Positions 12,887 through 28,914 are shown, counted from the first letter of the stretch. The stretch: DNA of 42,243 nt from Beroe ovata (GCA_946803715.1 CAMPET010000005.1:162106-204348); one strand, 5' to 3'. The notes: generated from the letters alone by a model not told the origin. Made by a program: numbers and translations.

Positions 12887-13952
12887 CGAATTCGGAGGAA
12901 AGGAAAATATTATTAGATATTCAAGTACGCTCGAAAGGATAATTATCGATAACCTTTTAAACACAAGTGCTCGTGTAACAGTAGGAGGAAAAGTGATAAT
13001 AGAAATAATATCAAAGTTTTATCACTTCACACTTTGACAATTATGAATAAGGAAGGGTGTTAAAGCGAAACTGTAATAAATACCCGGCATTATGCAATTC
13101 TTGGTTTTTAAAACATTTATTTGTGTTTAACGATCGTAAAAGAAGGACATACAAAACATGGGGAGGGATTAGAACTTCATAAATTTCCAGGTGACAAATA
13201 ACAAGTAAATTGTAATACGAATGTAGCAGTTAACATTAAAGTGTAAACAAAGTTTCCTGTCGATTATGATGAAAATCTTGAATCAAATCGAGGATTGGAA
13301 ATGTCAGCATCAAGAATAATATACAGCTAGATACCTTAAGAATATACAGCTGGGTACAACTCAATCGACAATTAGATGAAACAACCTCTTTCCGTGTATC
13401 CTCGGACAATATCAGCAAAAAACCTGTACTAATGATCCAAGAAACCTTATCATAATCGAACATTATTCGTTATGTGAAGAAAAGGGCAGGGGAGAATTGA
13501 ACAAAAGCCATGAGTATGGGGGATGAGAGAATTGCTCAAGAAAATACCGCGGTGGACAAGCGATAATTCCGCGAATTTGGTCGCTGAGTTCAGTGGGTGA
13601 TGAGAATGACAAAGGGATGCCCCCGTGAATCAACGATCAGTAGTTATGATAACAAAGCCGAATCGGAGTTCAAGATAATTGAAGAATGATAGAGCAAATC
13701 GATTGACAATCGGTAAAGATGTCAAAGATGAACTATGTGAATTTCTCGAATCAGAAAATTAAGGGTTATTGACGGCAAACAAGGACAATGTGCAATGCAC
13801 AAGATAGATGTTGATTGGGACGATCGCAAATCATACATCAAAAAGGGCGGTAAAACCATGTTGGTCAATGATACAGAATACAACGTCCGAAAAAGGGATA
13901 ATTACGCGCGCGGTCAGCACATTCACCACACTTGCGCGCGATTGGTTAGTTT

Positions 13953-13966
13953 GTGTCACGTGACAC
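13953..13966. promoter_or_regulatory. GTGTCACGTGACAC palindrome with nearby inverted CCAAT
   Basis: A 14-bp perfect palindrome with a CACGTG E-box core, the kind bound by USF/Myc-type bHLH factors. ATTGG (CCAAT reversed) lies 10 bp to the left. This is a motif match only. Confidence 0.4.
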
Positions 13967-14023
13967 GCGACATGAACAAATCAGATGAGAGGTGAGACTG
14001 TGTGATAGAGGGGCTGCTGTTCA

Positions 14024-14481
14024 GGAATGTGTACAGTATACATTACATTGTACATTACATTGGACGTCTTGCAGTGAGTGTGGTTGAATGTAACCCTATG
14101 TAACACAATCGCCATTTGCATTTTAAATGAAAAGTGAAGGCTGTTTACCAGGGGTAAAAGCTGTGCGAATGATCTGACCCAGTGACCCCTGGCCCTCATC
14201 TGAAATCTGAATGACAATCGTGATTAATCTCCATGGGCAATGAGCATTGAGTCGATTGTTCGAGGCAATTGTGTTGTTGTAGGCCATTGTCTTGCTGAAA
14301 ATGATCCAGGCTCTTTCTTGAAATACAGTGAAACAGAACTTCTAATTTCAACAACAGTGCAACACTTCCTACCTCTGCAACTCACAACGCACGTCACGAA
14401 ACTGAAACCAAGTCACATAATAAGTCACCAGAATTTCCGAGTAAAGTTTCCCTGAATGTCAGAGAGAGAGAGAGAGAGAGA
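14024..14481. repeat. Duplicated block A, copy 1
   Basis: It begins GGAATGTGTACAGTATACAT and ends in a (GA)n tract directly before a single N at 14482. It is nearly the same as 14483-14965, with scattered substitutions and small indels. Confidence 0.9.
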
Positions 14482-14482
14482 N

Positions 14483-14965
14483 GGAATGTGTACAGTATAC
14501 ATTACATTGTACATTACACTGGAGGTCTTGCAGTGAGTGTGGTTGAATGTAACCCTGTGTACTCTATGTAACACAATCGCCATTTGCATTTTAAATGAAT
14601 AGTGAAGACTCTATTTCGACTGTTTCGACTGGGGTAAAAGCTGTGGCAATGACCTAACCCCTGGCCCTTATCTGAATGACAATCGTGATTAATCTCCATG
14701 GGCAATGAGCATTGAGTCGATTGTTCGAGGCAATTGTGTTGTTGTAGGCCATTGTATTGTTGAAAATGATCCAGGCTCTTTCTGTATTAAGTGAAAGTTG
14801 TAAATCACTGACATACAGTTTGAAACAGCATTCCTAATTCCAACAACAGTGCAACACTTCCTATCTCTGCCACTCACAACGCACGAAACTGAAACCAACT
14901 CACATAATAAGTCACCAGAATTTCCGAGTAAAGTTTCCCTGAATGTCAGAGAGTCAGAGAGAGAG
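14483..14965. repeat. Duplicated block A, copy 2
   Basis: It starts on the base after the N with the same GGAATGTGTACAG and ends in the same GA-rich tract, then continues into unique sequence. It differs from copy 1 by substitutions and by a short insertion around 14780-14835. Confidence 0.9.
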
Positions 14966-15368
14966 AGAGGGAGCGGACATGATCATTGTCTCTTTGACAG
15001 ACGCGGTCCTATTGTCAGAATAAGTCATTACACATGGTCATGTGTCGCTATACCGCGCGTCAAGTTCATGACTCGCCACTATAACATGGGGAAATTCATG
15101 TATGATATCCGTATATACTCAAGCTCCCTGCCGTAGATTGCCCATTCATGAAATTGCACTGTCATGAGTCGGAAAACATTCCACAGATGTCTCCTAAACA
15201 ATTCATTTATTCCCAATGGAATATTGGAAGAATTCTGAGGAATTAACTAGGCAATTCTGAATGGAATCTGCCCGTCTGAATCTGGGTTCAATTTGACTGG
15301 CAATGCCCTGATACACATAATGAGAGCTAATGAAACCGATACACGTTGCGATGGAGTTATGCAAGTTT

Positions 15369-15445
15369 GTGTGAGTGAGTGAGTGAGTGGGTGAGAGAGT
15401 GAGTGAGTGAGTGAGTGAGTGAGTGAGTGAGTGAGTGAGTGAGTG
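15369..15445. repeat. (GAGT)n tetranucleotide repeat
   Basis: About 19 GAGT units with a few interruptions (GGGTGAGAGA). The apparent Ser/Leu/Thr/His-rich ORF on the opposite strand is only this repeat. Confidence 0.95.
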
Positions 15446-15642
15446 TGCAATGAATATTTTCCAGATGGGGAGAGAGGTCTATACTCTATACTCAGAATTA
15501 GGGTATCTAACTATAGATGACAAGAGCTACAACATTCATGAGGGCGATTTTGGAAGTGAGCAATCCATCTCATTACCATGGCAACTAGGTGAATGTAGCC
15601 ATGGCAACTAGGGTCCTACCTAGGACCCGGTCCTAGGTAATC

Positions 15643-15656
15643 GTAACCATGGCAAC
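15643..15656. promoter_or_regulatory. RFX X-box-like site GTAACCATGGCAAC
   Basis: It fits the X-box consensus GTNRCC-AT-RGYAAC. CCATGGCAAC half copies lie just upstream, around 15577 and 15599. Motif match only. Confidence 0.35.
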
Positions 15657-15906
15657 AGGGATCCTAGCTAACCATGGTAAGACAGTACTAGTAAAATCCT
15701 ACTTAAGGTGATGTATGATAGTAAGAGATGCCGAATTGACTGCACGTGCACCTAACATTAAAATGGTGCTTGCTGTAATGACAAGGAGTGATCGTTATAA
15801 AACGGTACTGGTGAAGGAAAGTTGGCCCTTCCCTCTATTATCTATAATCATCGGTATGAAGCAGCTAGTCTATGCGATCCTCTTTCAGTAATGGAGCACC
15901 TAATTT

Positions 15907-15998
15907 TGTGTGTGTGTGTGTGTNNNNNNNNNNNNNNNNNNNNNNNNNNNNNNNNNNNNNNNNNNNNNNNNNNNNNNNTGTGTGTGTGTGTGTGTGTG
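15907..15998. repeat. (TG)n microsatellite containing a 55-N gap
   Basis: TG repeat on both sides of N at 15924-15978, an assembly gap inside the microsatellite; the true repeat length is unknown. Confidence 0.95.
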
Positions 15999-16345
15999 AT
16001 CGTGACCAAGGTTCTATTAATGGGAGTAGATAATGGATTTTGGTGTGAACTATGTGGGTGGGGGCGAGAGGGTCATTGTATGAATAGCGCCCATTGACAA
16101 GCGGCGTATCATTACCGCCCTCCACTATTCACATCGATTCATACCTGACACCAATTGCTTCATTTCGGGGGCTGTCACAAATAAAACAACGCATGTTTTT
16201 TCAACAAAAACCGAATAAAGTTTGGTACAACTTTATTAATTCATTAGAGAGTACACAAATGTTGTTTATAGCGACCCATGTAAAAGACTATGACAGAATG
16301 AACGATTAACTCATTACATCGTAATCGCTCGATATACGGAGAAAA

Positions 16346-16702
16346 CTATTGAACAAATAGAGTGAAGCACAATTTTTGTGGCCGTGGGTTCCCATGACAT
16401 TTTTTAACATGCCGTTGATTCAGCACATTTACACTTAGCACATTGAAATTTTCAATATATGAACAATGAACATTAAAATGGTATAAAAGATGTTCATATG
16501 ACTGTCCCACGTATGAAGTTGTGTTGTGTATCCAATTGAAGTATAGACGATAATACCATCGTTTCAGCATTCCAAATTCCCCTTTGAAGCAATCCGTATG
16601 ACCAATATCATATTGAAACGCGTAGACAGTAGTAGACACATAGCTGGGACAAGATGTAAGCGAATGCATACAGACTTCAGGCATCCTTCCTTTCAACTTC
16701 AT
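16346..16702 (-). CDS. Doubtful ORF, 118 aa, Cys and aromatic rich
   Basis: A continuous reading frame with CMHSLTSCPSYVSTTVYAFQ near its start, faintly like the core of a PAN/apple domain (Cys pair, then an aromatic-F-x-Y, then Cys). There is no signal peptide, no family match I can defend and no clear splice sites. It lies just beyond the probable poly(A) site of the CSL gene, on the same strand. Confidence 0.15.
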   Translation of the reverse strand: MKLKGRMPEVCMHSLTSCPSYVSTTVYAFQYDIGHTDCFKGEFGMLKRWYYRLYFNWIHNTTSYVGQSYEHLLYHFNVHCSYIENFNVLSVNVLNQRHVKKCHGNPRPQKLCFTLFVQ

Positions 16703-16757
16703 ACATATTTTATAATGATCGGAAGCCGTATCTTAAATAACAAGATAGACCAAGTTG

Positions 16758-16763
16758 TTTATT
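16758..16763 (-). terminator. Candidate poly(A) signal for the CSL gene
   Basis: TTTATT on the plus strand is AATAAA in the gene's sense, about 375 bp after the TGA stop. Motif and position only. Confidence 0.4.
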
Positions 16764-17120
16764 TGCTTCTATTTATCCCTCTCTGGCTTGCAGGTGTAAA
16801 TTTGATGACAATATGAATGTATCCTCTCTCTCTCTCCCTCGAAGAGAGAGATATTACTTCCAACAGCTATAGACTCAGAGTTTGGAGTAACGTGTCTCCA
16901 CGAACACACGTGTGTGTATGTTTATAAGAATTTCTTCATCCTGCACATAAATATCATTTAAAATATCAAACAAAAAATCGTATATATTTTAGTAATTCGC
17001 AATAATTGTCCTGATACAGTCTTCTCTCTATCTTTAATTCTGCATCTCTATTCCTCCATCAAAATTCCATCACTATGGTAACCATTTCAGGTAACGTGTT
17101 GCTATGACGTGTGTCACGCG

Positions 17121-17133
17121 CACGTGTCACGTG
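17121..17133. promoter_or_regulatory. Twin CACGTG E-boxes beside the CSL stop codon
   Basis: CACGTGTCACGTG holds two E-box cores 7 bp apart and ends 3 bp from the CSL stop codon. GGTAACC lies at about 17078-17084. Part of a motif class that recurs at 24.7 and 36.9 kb. Confidence 0.35.
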
Positions 17134-17136
17134 TGT

Positions 17137-20607
<3,471 letters not shown>

Positions 20608-21778
20608 CTATACATACATGTACAAGGTTAAAGGGATTGCTCAGAAAACAATAATTTAATGAAGTTCTACTGACAAGATATCGCTATGATAAGATGTATA
20701 AGTAGGAGTGAAAAAGAAAAGATATCCGTTGTTGCCATACCAAAACAAGCAAATACTGAGATAAGGTATCTGGTATATGGGTAGAAGTCGAGATACCAAA
20801 TCAACAACAACGAGAAAATACTGAGATTCGAGAAATGCCTACAGAGATTAGACAAGTCTCTACAAAGATTAAGACAAGAACTTTCACTGCCAATATGAAG
20901 ACACGCATGGTTTAAAACTTCCAGTCTACCCTGGTTTGAGTGGTATGAAACGTGTTTAAACTGCAATTCGATACGCTAAACATGGCACATGTGCGCTCTC
21001 TGAACGATCATCAGACGCGCGTGAGAAAGGGAGATGTAACCAGTCCACACTGAGATAAAATCACAACCACTCACACTAAATACCGAATTGTGACAACATA
21101 ATGAACTCTGGTGACACCCCCCTTCCCTTCTGAAACCTCCCCCCTCGGTATTTAAATCAAAAATAACTCCGCGATGATGCATACTGCCGGAATTTTGCGA
21201 TGCCGGTATGCCATATCTATTTATTTGGGTGTTATCGGAAACATATATAATCCATCACGAACTAGTATGCCATATGGCATATACCCTCAGCCGATTGGTT
21301 TCCAATTCTCAATACATACCCCGTATTAGGATTAAACAGACTACATTGTTGATCTCAATAGCACTCCATAGAAATTAATAGTCGCCATTAAATGGCCAAT
21401 CTGTTGTGATTCAGACGTCACACACAGACAAAATGTTGGGGGTTGTACACATTTTCGGGCGATGAAAAAGTTATGGTTTTTTGGTAGAGTGCCAATCGCC
21501 AGCAGGAATTATTCTAAAAGATAAATGCAATAATTGGAATTTTCCGCGGTAGTGAATGAACTTGCACTTCCGTTGAATGACTGATACCATCTTAACTCAT
21601 TGTTTATCAAGGATCGGTCCTACAAACCTAGGAATCTTGGAAGGAATAGGCATGAAACTGAAAGTTGAGTATGATACTGGAAATATCACTTTGTATCAAC
21701 CAGGGGCGTATCTTGTTTCAATGGAATTGCTGTGGTATGTGTGATGATGCTTGTGTAATGTGTATTTGTGTACGAATA

Positions 21779-21779
<1 letters not shown>

Positions 21780-21811
<32 letters not shown>

Positions 21812-21845
21812 GTAGGAATATATGTGTGTGTAGGAATATGTGTGT
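21780..21845. repeat. (TG)n microsatellite
   Basis: Imperfect TG repeat with GTAGGAATATGTG interruptions. Confidence 0.85.
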
Positions 21846-22639
21846 GAACCAGGTTTTTTGCGTGTATATCGGCATATAAAGGTAAGTCTAAGTTTGCTGA
21901 AGTGTGCCAATATGCCGAAATCTAAACTGTGAAGGAAGCCCATAAGATGGTAAGATACATGCAAGAAACATATGTACGAGTCACTTGGTCACCACGGCGT
22001 GTGTGTGTGTGCATGTACGAGTACGTGTATGTGACTGCGAAGCCCTACACTAAACTATATAGGTGTATATAGCTAGGTGTAGCTGGGAAGTGACGTGCAA
22101 GTGGCACGTACGCTGAAAAGTGAACATCAACCTAAGCTGTACACATGTTAGTACACAAATTATAGAGTTCATGAAATTTTTCCACTTCTTCTACACTCAT
22201 CAAGTTTTTTGTTCACTTATAGCGGTCAATGGACAAAAGTGCATTAGCTAAACCGTGTTGTCTGTCCATAATTTAGATTTCTCTATCTATCCGTGTTCAT
22301 CCCGGGTAGAAAATGACGCGCTGTACCACATTCAAATCACTTCTCTCACTGTCCAATACACACGGTATACAATGTATAACGTTTATTTGTAATGTATAGT
22401 AGCATGCAAACACATCTAATCAATAAAGTGATGTATAGCATAGGTCACACATATGCTGTTACACACAAAACACGTTCACTCTCTACAAGTTCTGACAAAT
22501 CTCAATTTTTGGTTAATTTTATCGACGAGGAGTTAAATGAAAAAACTCCTTTTATTCCTAGAAAAAGTATGCGTGATGAGTGGTGATGTAATTATCATAC
22601 ATGACATGCTTGTAGTTTAAAAGCCATCTGACAATGTGT

Positions 22640-22806
22640 GAATGCGTGATTGTGTGTGTGAGTGCGTGATTGTGTGTGTGTGTATGTATGTGTGTATGTG
22701 TGTGTGTGAGCGTGTATATTATGTGTGTCGTGTGGGGTTGGCTGATAGTTGAATTATAATTGTCCAGTATACATGTGTAATGACTACTGACATTATAATC
22801 AGGGCG

Positions 22807-22840
<34 letters not shown>

Positions 22841-22852
22841 GTGTGCGTGTTA
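22640..22852. repeat. Two neighbouring (TG)n tracts
   Basis: Degenerate TG repeats at about 22640-22735 and a purer tract at about 22806-22852, separated by about 70 bp of unique sequence. Confidence 0.85.
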
Positions 22853-22879
22853 ACGCATAATCACTGATAGCATGAGTCG

Positions 22880-23167
22880 GGTAAAGCACATAAATAATAA
22901 TCTTGTCTGGGACAGGAATAGAGCGCAGATGAACTGAATGTGGACTCCAATTGGAAGTGAATGTGGACTCCAATTCTATCATTTGAGTTGAAAAAAAATT
23001 GAAGAGAAAAAGAATGAATTGAAACGATCCAAAGTTTCCGATGGATATTATAATAAGAGTTTACAATCGAGGACCATGCGAGAGAGATAATTCCCATAAT
23101 TGGTTCGATTTCTTTGAAATCTGCGATATTTAGTCCGATCAATGGTGTGAAATCATGCAATTTATTC
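22880..23167. repeat. Duplicated block B, copy 1
   Basis: It begins GGTAAAGCACATAAATAATA and ends CAATTTATTC directly before a single N at 23168. It contains a small internal repeat of GTGAATGTGGACTCCAATT. Confidence 0.9.
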
Positions 23168-23168
23168 N

Positions 23169-23428
23169 GGTAAAGCACATAAATAATAATCTTGTCTGGG
23201 AAAGGAATATAGCGCAGATGAAGTGAATATGGACTCTAATTCTATCCTCAGAGTTGAAAAAAATTGAAGAGAAAAAGAATGAATTGAAACGATCCAAAGT
23301 TTCCGATGGATATTATAAGAGTTAACAATCGAGGACCATGCGAGAGAGATAATTCTTATATTGGTTCAATTTCTGTGAAATCTGCGATATTCAGTCCGAT
23401 CAATGGTGTGAAATCATGCAATTTATTC
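23169..23428. repeat. Duplicated block B, copy 2
   Basis: It begins on the base after the N with the same GGTAAAGCACATAAATAATA, runs nearly colinear with copy 1 and then continues into unique sequence. Confidence 0.9.
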
Positions 23429-24526
23429 CCTCGCATTATTATTAACAAGGCCCTACTAATTACCTCTCAATTATGGAGTGTCTCTCGAACAATAACGATA
23501 CTATCACGGACAAAGGGGGGTAATTAAATTTTCACGTATGTGCGTGGGAACATTTGCGCAGTGTGTGAAGAACAATTACAAATGTGTTCCGATTTTATGA
23601 TCTAGCGACACTCGGCGATGAACGAACAGAAACGAACACGAAGCATGATTACAGATGAATGAATAACGGGTAATAATTTTTGTTCAATCGATAGCGATGT
23701 GTGACAGTGACAGACTGACACACACAATTATCAGGTGACAGACAGCAACGTTTGTCAAGTGATCCATTAATACGCAAACCATTGATATTGACGAACACCG
23801 TTACTAATATGACATGCGAACAAAAACGTGACAGATATCAATTTCTCTACCCTGCGAAAGTCCCTGTCATCTTGACACGTGACTAATTGAGTGTCTATTG
23901 CTTGATGATAAACTTAAACAATTCTCATTGACTAATATTTTGACTTCTAGTTCTAATCGATCCCTCATTACATCTTTATCATATGTGACAACTCTGTCAC
24001 TTGACAGAAGTGGTTTTCGAAAAAGCGTTCTTTCAGTGACAATATGTTCCATTAACTTACGTTTTTGAATTTATTTTTGCGAGCATGACATCTAGAAAAT
24101 AGAAGATTTCATTCAAATGTGAAAAGATGCTTTTACGCTTATTTTGAAATTAATCTCAGAAAAAGAATTGAGATCCTTTGTCAGAGAATATTTAATGTGA
24201 CAGTTGTTCGAATACGGTATAATGAATTATGTAAAGTAAGACGTATAACAACTTCACGCCATAACGTAACTAAAAATGTGCCAACAGAACAGTCACTTTG
24301 ACGCTGAGAGAGAGAGACTGGGGGTTGAAGCAGAGTCTATTAAAACAACATCAAATTTCACAACGATTTTATCGCGGGTACAAACGTGGCGAGCCGAGTA
24401 TCTCGTGTTGCTATATTGAGACGCCGCGCAGCGAAAGTGGGCAAATCACAACCAAATAACTCGAGTGTTGTACATCGTATAAATTTCTCACGATGTCTAT
24501 CCTCTGTACATACTTTCCAATTCCCA

Positions 24527-24572
24527 CACTCACACACACACACACACACACACTCACTCACACACACACACA
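24527..24572. repeat. (CA)n microsatellite
   Basis: CA repeat with CTCACTCA interruptions. Confidence 0.9.
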
Positions 24573-24657
24573 ACCCTGGGAAGAGAGACGTGCTAATTTG
24601 CTATTTAGCATGACCATTGTTTGAAGAGCACTTCTCACTGTTCGGTAACGTGTGCGT

Positions 24658-24741
24658 CACGTGATGCGTCACGTGCGTTGCTATGCAACACACACACACA
24701 CGCATCTGTTTGACATCACGTGACGATGGAATAGGCACGTG
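24658..24741. promoter_or_regulatory. Cluster of four CACGTG E-boxes and one X-box
   Basis: CACGTG occurs at 24658, 24670, 24717 and 24736, and the X-box-like palindrome GTTGCTATGCAAC at 24677-24689 follows the second E-box by one base. The density is far above chance for 84 bp. No adjacent gene start is visible, so this could be an enhancer or part of a dispersed repeat. Confidence 0.4.
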
Positions 24742-26109
24742 ACTACTTGAGAGTTATTGGGACCGGGGTGTCCTCAAGTACTTGAGCGGCACGGATAGTT
24801 AATTGGCGTGGGAAGAAGCATTATCTTGTTCTCGAATCGTGTTAATTAGTAGTTATGATAAAGATAAGATGGGAATTGCTAATGAATTTCTTAATTAATC
24901 CAGAGCTCATAACTTGCTTCATTCTAAGCAGTTGTTAGTTAATTCAAATCCACAGGATTTATTATTGTGAATTTTTCCTACGAATTGGGCCACCAAATTT
25001 GAGGAGGGAGCATCGTAAGGAAAACTCCCACGACAAAATATCACCGTATGAAGAGGAAGTGGAAACTCAAACCATGAAAATAACAGGTTCATCAATGAGA
25101 TATATAGGAACAAAAAATTCTTCGAAAACGCAGCGTCATATTATAGACACACACGCACACACAGTAATAATACTACTCGAAATGTCAGAAGGCAGAGCAC
25201 AAATGAGTGAGAGAGAGAGAGCGCGCACTAATTGAACCATGGGAACAAATCGCGTAACCGTGAGAAATTCGTATGCCACTCTCCCCCAAGAGAGCTCCTA
25301 AATGGTAGGTTGTGTGTGTTTGTAGGTGTGTGCGCGGCAAGAGAGTGTTGATTGGTTCTCACAGATATTTTCCTAACCGCTCATTGGTTGCTTACGCTTG
25401 AAAGCTGCGATATCTTTATACGATATATCACATAAATACATACAGACAAATTTAAACGTTTCGCAATGTATTTGTGGTGCTTCCCGTTGTGTTCATTGTA
25501 ATGGATAGCATCTAACAGTCATACCCCATTCTGATAGTTATTGCCCACGCCGCTTTTCGCCCACGTCGTCATTATATTTCCCCAATCCAAACACATTAAC
25601 ATTCATCATAATCGTGACCAGTTGGCCCGTATGGGAACTGACAGCACCTCTCATTGGGAGGGACGAAGTAGATATATTTCTCACGATACAAGGTACTCCC
25701 ACTTCCATACAGCAGTCAAATTTTAAACAGAATAGAGAAATGTAAGAGCAACGCGGTATGAGTCGGATGAAACACAAGTACTCTTCGAAATGCAGCAATT
25801 CCTAGATCTCCATATCGATGGAGAGAGAGACAGAGATGGAGATGAGAACAATTAACAAGCAAATGACTACGCCCTAATACAATAGAATTCTCACAGCAAT
25901 AACCATTTTGACTATCTACGATGCATACAATGAACACAAATAACAATCACTGATCGTCAAAAGAGTTATCAGTGCACATATAAAAAGTTCCATATAAATC
26001 AACTTTTAAAGATGATTTATTTCTGAACAGCGTGCTATTACTGTCTATATCTGAGGCATTGTGTTAGTAGGCATTGTGATAGGTGTGGCATGGTCACATG
26101 ACACGATAG

Positions 26110-26379
26110 TTACTTATCATTGGCTGGTACAAAGGTCGTCTGACACTGCCACGTGATTAGGTAATCACAAAACTGCAGACAGCAGTCGTCGAAGTGTTGG
26201 AAACAAAGCGAGAAACACTCGTCCAATGTGACTGTGAGACTCACTGGTTCCACAGTGGACAAATACATGTGAAAAAGGAAGTTCACGACAATGGAAACTG
26301 AGCATGAGAAATCCTGATCTGTTCCAACTAATGATGAGCATCTGTTAATACTGGGCACTGACATTTCAATCCTGATCAA
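26110..26379 (-). CDS. Doubtful Cys-rich ORF, PAN/apple-like core
   Basis: The frame contains TLDECFSLCFQHFDDCCLQF followed by further Cys, resembling the C-x3-C-x(n)-C-x-x-F core of PAN/apple domains in secreted proteins. It could be one exon of such a gene, but I found no partner exons and no signal peptide, and the first codon is not ATG. Treat as unproven. Confidence 0.2.
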   Translation of the reverse strand: MIRIEMSVPSINRCSSLVGTDQDFSCSVSIVVNFLFHMYLSTVEPVSLTVTLDECFSLCFQHFDDCCLQFCDYLITWQCQTTFVPANDK

Positions 26380-26904
26380 TTTAACTCACGAAATCGATCA
26401 TATTGACACATAATGCACTTAAATTGACCTATATTATCGAAATAAGTAGGTATTAAATGCTAACATTAATGAAATTCAAGCATGCTGATCCCCAATCATT
26501 ATTCACAAGAGCAGTGTAAGACGAATTGAGTAACATATATCATATCACGATTAAACATGTTCATTTCTCTTTGTTATCTGTAGAGCATATAGCTGCCCAC
26601 ACAAACTTGTTACATCTAATGCATTAAGTGTCTCAGTTTGGTACATGAAATGGAAATAAAACACTGGTTATCCATATTACCTGGATATTGAGAAGAGCAT
26701 TCTGTTCCAGCAAGTCAAGTTTCACCTTCTTTTCTGGATTAAGGCTTTCCATTACAATTCCATAAAGCCTGGCAATGATTGAGTATAGCAATGTACTCAA
26801 TATAATTGCTTTTAGATTCAATTCAATATATTTGGTTTTAGATTGAATCACCTAATAAAAGGATTTCTTTTTAAGCTGTTTCAGGAATGTTCTTATGGGA
26901 GTAG

Positions 26905-27010
26905 TCTTACAGGATAATTTTTAACTTACAGGATAATAATAACAGGTTAACATTTACAGGATAATAATTTCACAGGATAATATTTACAGGAAAACATTTA
27001 ACAGAATAAC
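26905..27010. repeat. ACAGGATAAT minisatellite
   Basis: Six or seven degenerate copies of ACAGGATAAT separated by short AT-rich spacers. Confidence 0.75.
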
Positions 27011-27079
27011 ATTCAACTAAAAACTATAGATCTTGAAACAGAATCAAGACATAAGTTCTTTCTTCAGCATCTCAAACTT

Positions 27080-27365
27080 CAAAACTTGCTCATGATTTGG
27101 TAGGTCTAGTACAACAATGTTTTGAACAATTTCCTACTTGAATGTGGATTTTCAGTTGAAGTCGTATACCAATTCAAAATTACCCCAGTGAACGGTCAAT
27201 CAGTGGTCATTGGTCAATCTTGATTATGCAAGTCAAATTTCAGTTATGAGCTATAGAAAACTTAACCAGGACCAATTATTATCAAGAAATGACCTTTGAA
27301 AATTGTGACCCCCCTCCAGGGTCACAATTGGCTGATCATAATTTGCTCTACATTAGCTCCACAGT
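27080..27365. repeat. Duplicated block C, copy 1
   Basis: It begins CAAAACTTGCTCATGATTTG and ends near CTCCACAGT. It contains the hairpin AATTGTGACCC...GGGTCACAATT (27300-27330). It is about nine-tenths identical to 28052-28335. Confidence 0.9.
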
Positions 27366-28051
27366 TAGTGTAGTGTTCCACGCCCGGAATTCCGTGTTGA
27401 AAAACCGAGGCGATTTCCGAGTCGTTCAGAGTCCGGAAAAACCTTGGGTTGCTCCATGACACGGAAATCCGTCCCAGCCGATTAGAAATCGAATTAAGAT
27501 CTTTCACGCGTGTACGTTGGAATTGGATGTATCAAGTGCTTTGCGTGTAATAGGTGTGTAGGTATTGTTAATTGTACAATGTTAATTGTATCACAGAAAA
27601 CGCCCAACAGCATAGCATGACCCAAGGTGCTTCATCGACATGAGTTACAGTGTGTCTTTGACAGCAATATGAATATGTGGAACAAGTTATTCATGAATGA
27701 CTCAGCATACGACGGCAGTGACACCAGTGTGTCACTCATCGGTTTTAAGGTAGAACGAAGTTGTGGTTACACTAAGGTTTTTTAGCTAGACTGAGGTTGA
27801 TACACAGATTGCTGTTGTTACGTGGACTGAGGTTGTTACGTGGTGGGTGGTTGTTATGTGGAATGTAGATCGAGGATATGAGGCTGTGGAGATCGAGGTT
27901 GCTAAATAGGAATAAGTAGTGGTAGGAATGAGGTTGTTGCAACGTGAGGTGGACTGAGGTTGTGAGCTGGACCGAGTATGTGACTTACATCACATACATG
28001 CACAACTTACAACCGTGATCAACCCCACAGCCTCATATCCTGTGTACTGTN

Positions 28052-28335
28052 CAAAACTTGCTCATGATTTGGTAGGTCTAGTACAATAATGTTTTACACA
28101 ATTTCTTCTTGAACGTTGAATTTCAGTTAAAGTTGTATACCAATTCAAATTACCTCAGTAAACAGTCAATCAGTGATCATTGGTCAATCTTGATTAAGCA
28201 AGTCAAATTTCAGTTATTAGCTATAGAAAACTTAACCAGGACCCATTATTATCAAGAAATGACCTTTGAAAATTGTGACCCCCTTCAGGGTCACAATTTG
28301 CTGATGATAATTTGCTCTACATTAACTCCACAGTT
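28052..28335. repeat. Duplicated block C, copy 2
   Basis: It starts on the base after the single N at 28051 with the same CAAAACTTGCTCATGATTTG and retains the same GTGACCC/GGGTCAC hairpin. About 685 bp of unique sequence lies between the two copies. Confidence 0.9.
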
Positions 28336-28914
28336 TGAGATATAAGGAATCAATCAAATAATTAATTTAAGGATTGAGTACACTGGATTGGATGCAATGA
28401 TTTATATCATTCAAACATTCACTTGAAGTGTTTCCATTTTCCACTCCATTCCCAAGATAGAACCAAATAACAAAGAAAGTCATGCAATTTTTTCTGACTG
28501 TAGCCAGATCTATACAGAAACATGAACTATAATAAATTTCATCAAGTAGACATCATATTCATTCTGAAATGCTCTCATAGAAAACTTTGGCACATTGAAC
28601 ACCTAGATCTTGTATTCAAGGTTTTACTTCACGTGAAGGATATATATTCCGGGTAATTTCTTCTGTTTGCACACTGGTAATGCACAAATTTATACATTGA
28701 TTCACCTATGAGCATCAAGCAAACTGATACAAGAAAAGCTAAAGTTACAAAGCGCGAGATTCAAATTCATTTATAAAATCACCGCAAACTTTGCTCGACA
28801 TACTTTTGAGGGTCTATCAAAAGTAGGCGACGCGCAATGATGTAATTCTTTTAAGCTTAGTCAAAAATGTAAATATAATGTTCAAAGCAAAAATTGAATG
28901 TGATCATATATTCA

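Larger units (their letters stand above)
12887..16345. other. 3.5 kb without a recognisable gene
   Basis: Apart from the duplication, microsatellites and palindromic sites listed separately I see nothing gene-like. The minus-strand ORF at 13236-13463 has one hydrophobic stretch but no supporting splice sites or family signature. Confidence 0.5.
20608..26109. other. 5.5 kb intergenic region with no confident gene
   Basis: Between the CSL 5' end and a weak ORF at 26.1 kb I see no exon I can defend. Contents are TG microsatellites near 21780-21845, 22000-22010 and 22640-22852, duplicated block B, CA repeat near 24527-24572, an E-box/X-box cluster at 24658-24741 and a GA tract near 25200-25220. 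The CSL promoter should lie near the left end, but no TATA box or other decisive element stands out. A roughly 21-bp imperfect tandem repeat at about 20825-20890 gives a misleading Cys-rich ORF. Confidence 0.5.

Noticed and set aside
20667-20966. Minus-strand ORF with CLNLCRDLSNLCRHFSNLS, resembling a PAN/apple core
   Set aside because: The pattern comes from a roughly 21-bp imperfect DNA tandem repeat (CTTGTCTAATCTCTGTAG type), not from a conserved domain.
22392-22586. Plus-strand 64-codon ORF ending IDEELNEKTPFIPRKSMRDEW
   Set aside because: It looks protein-like at the end, but there is no partner exon, no clear acceptor and no known family.
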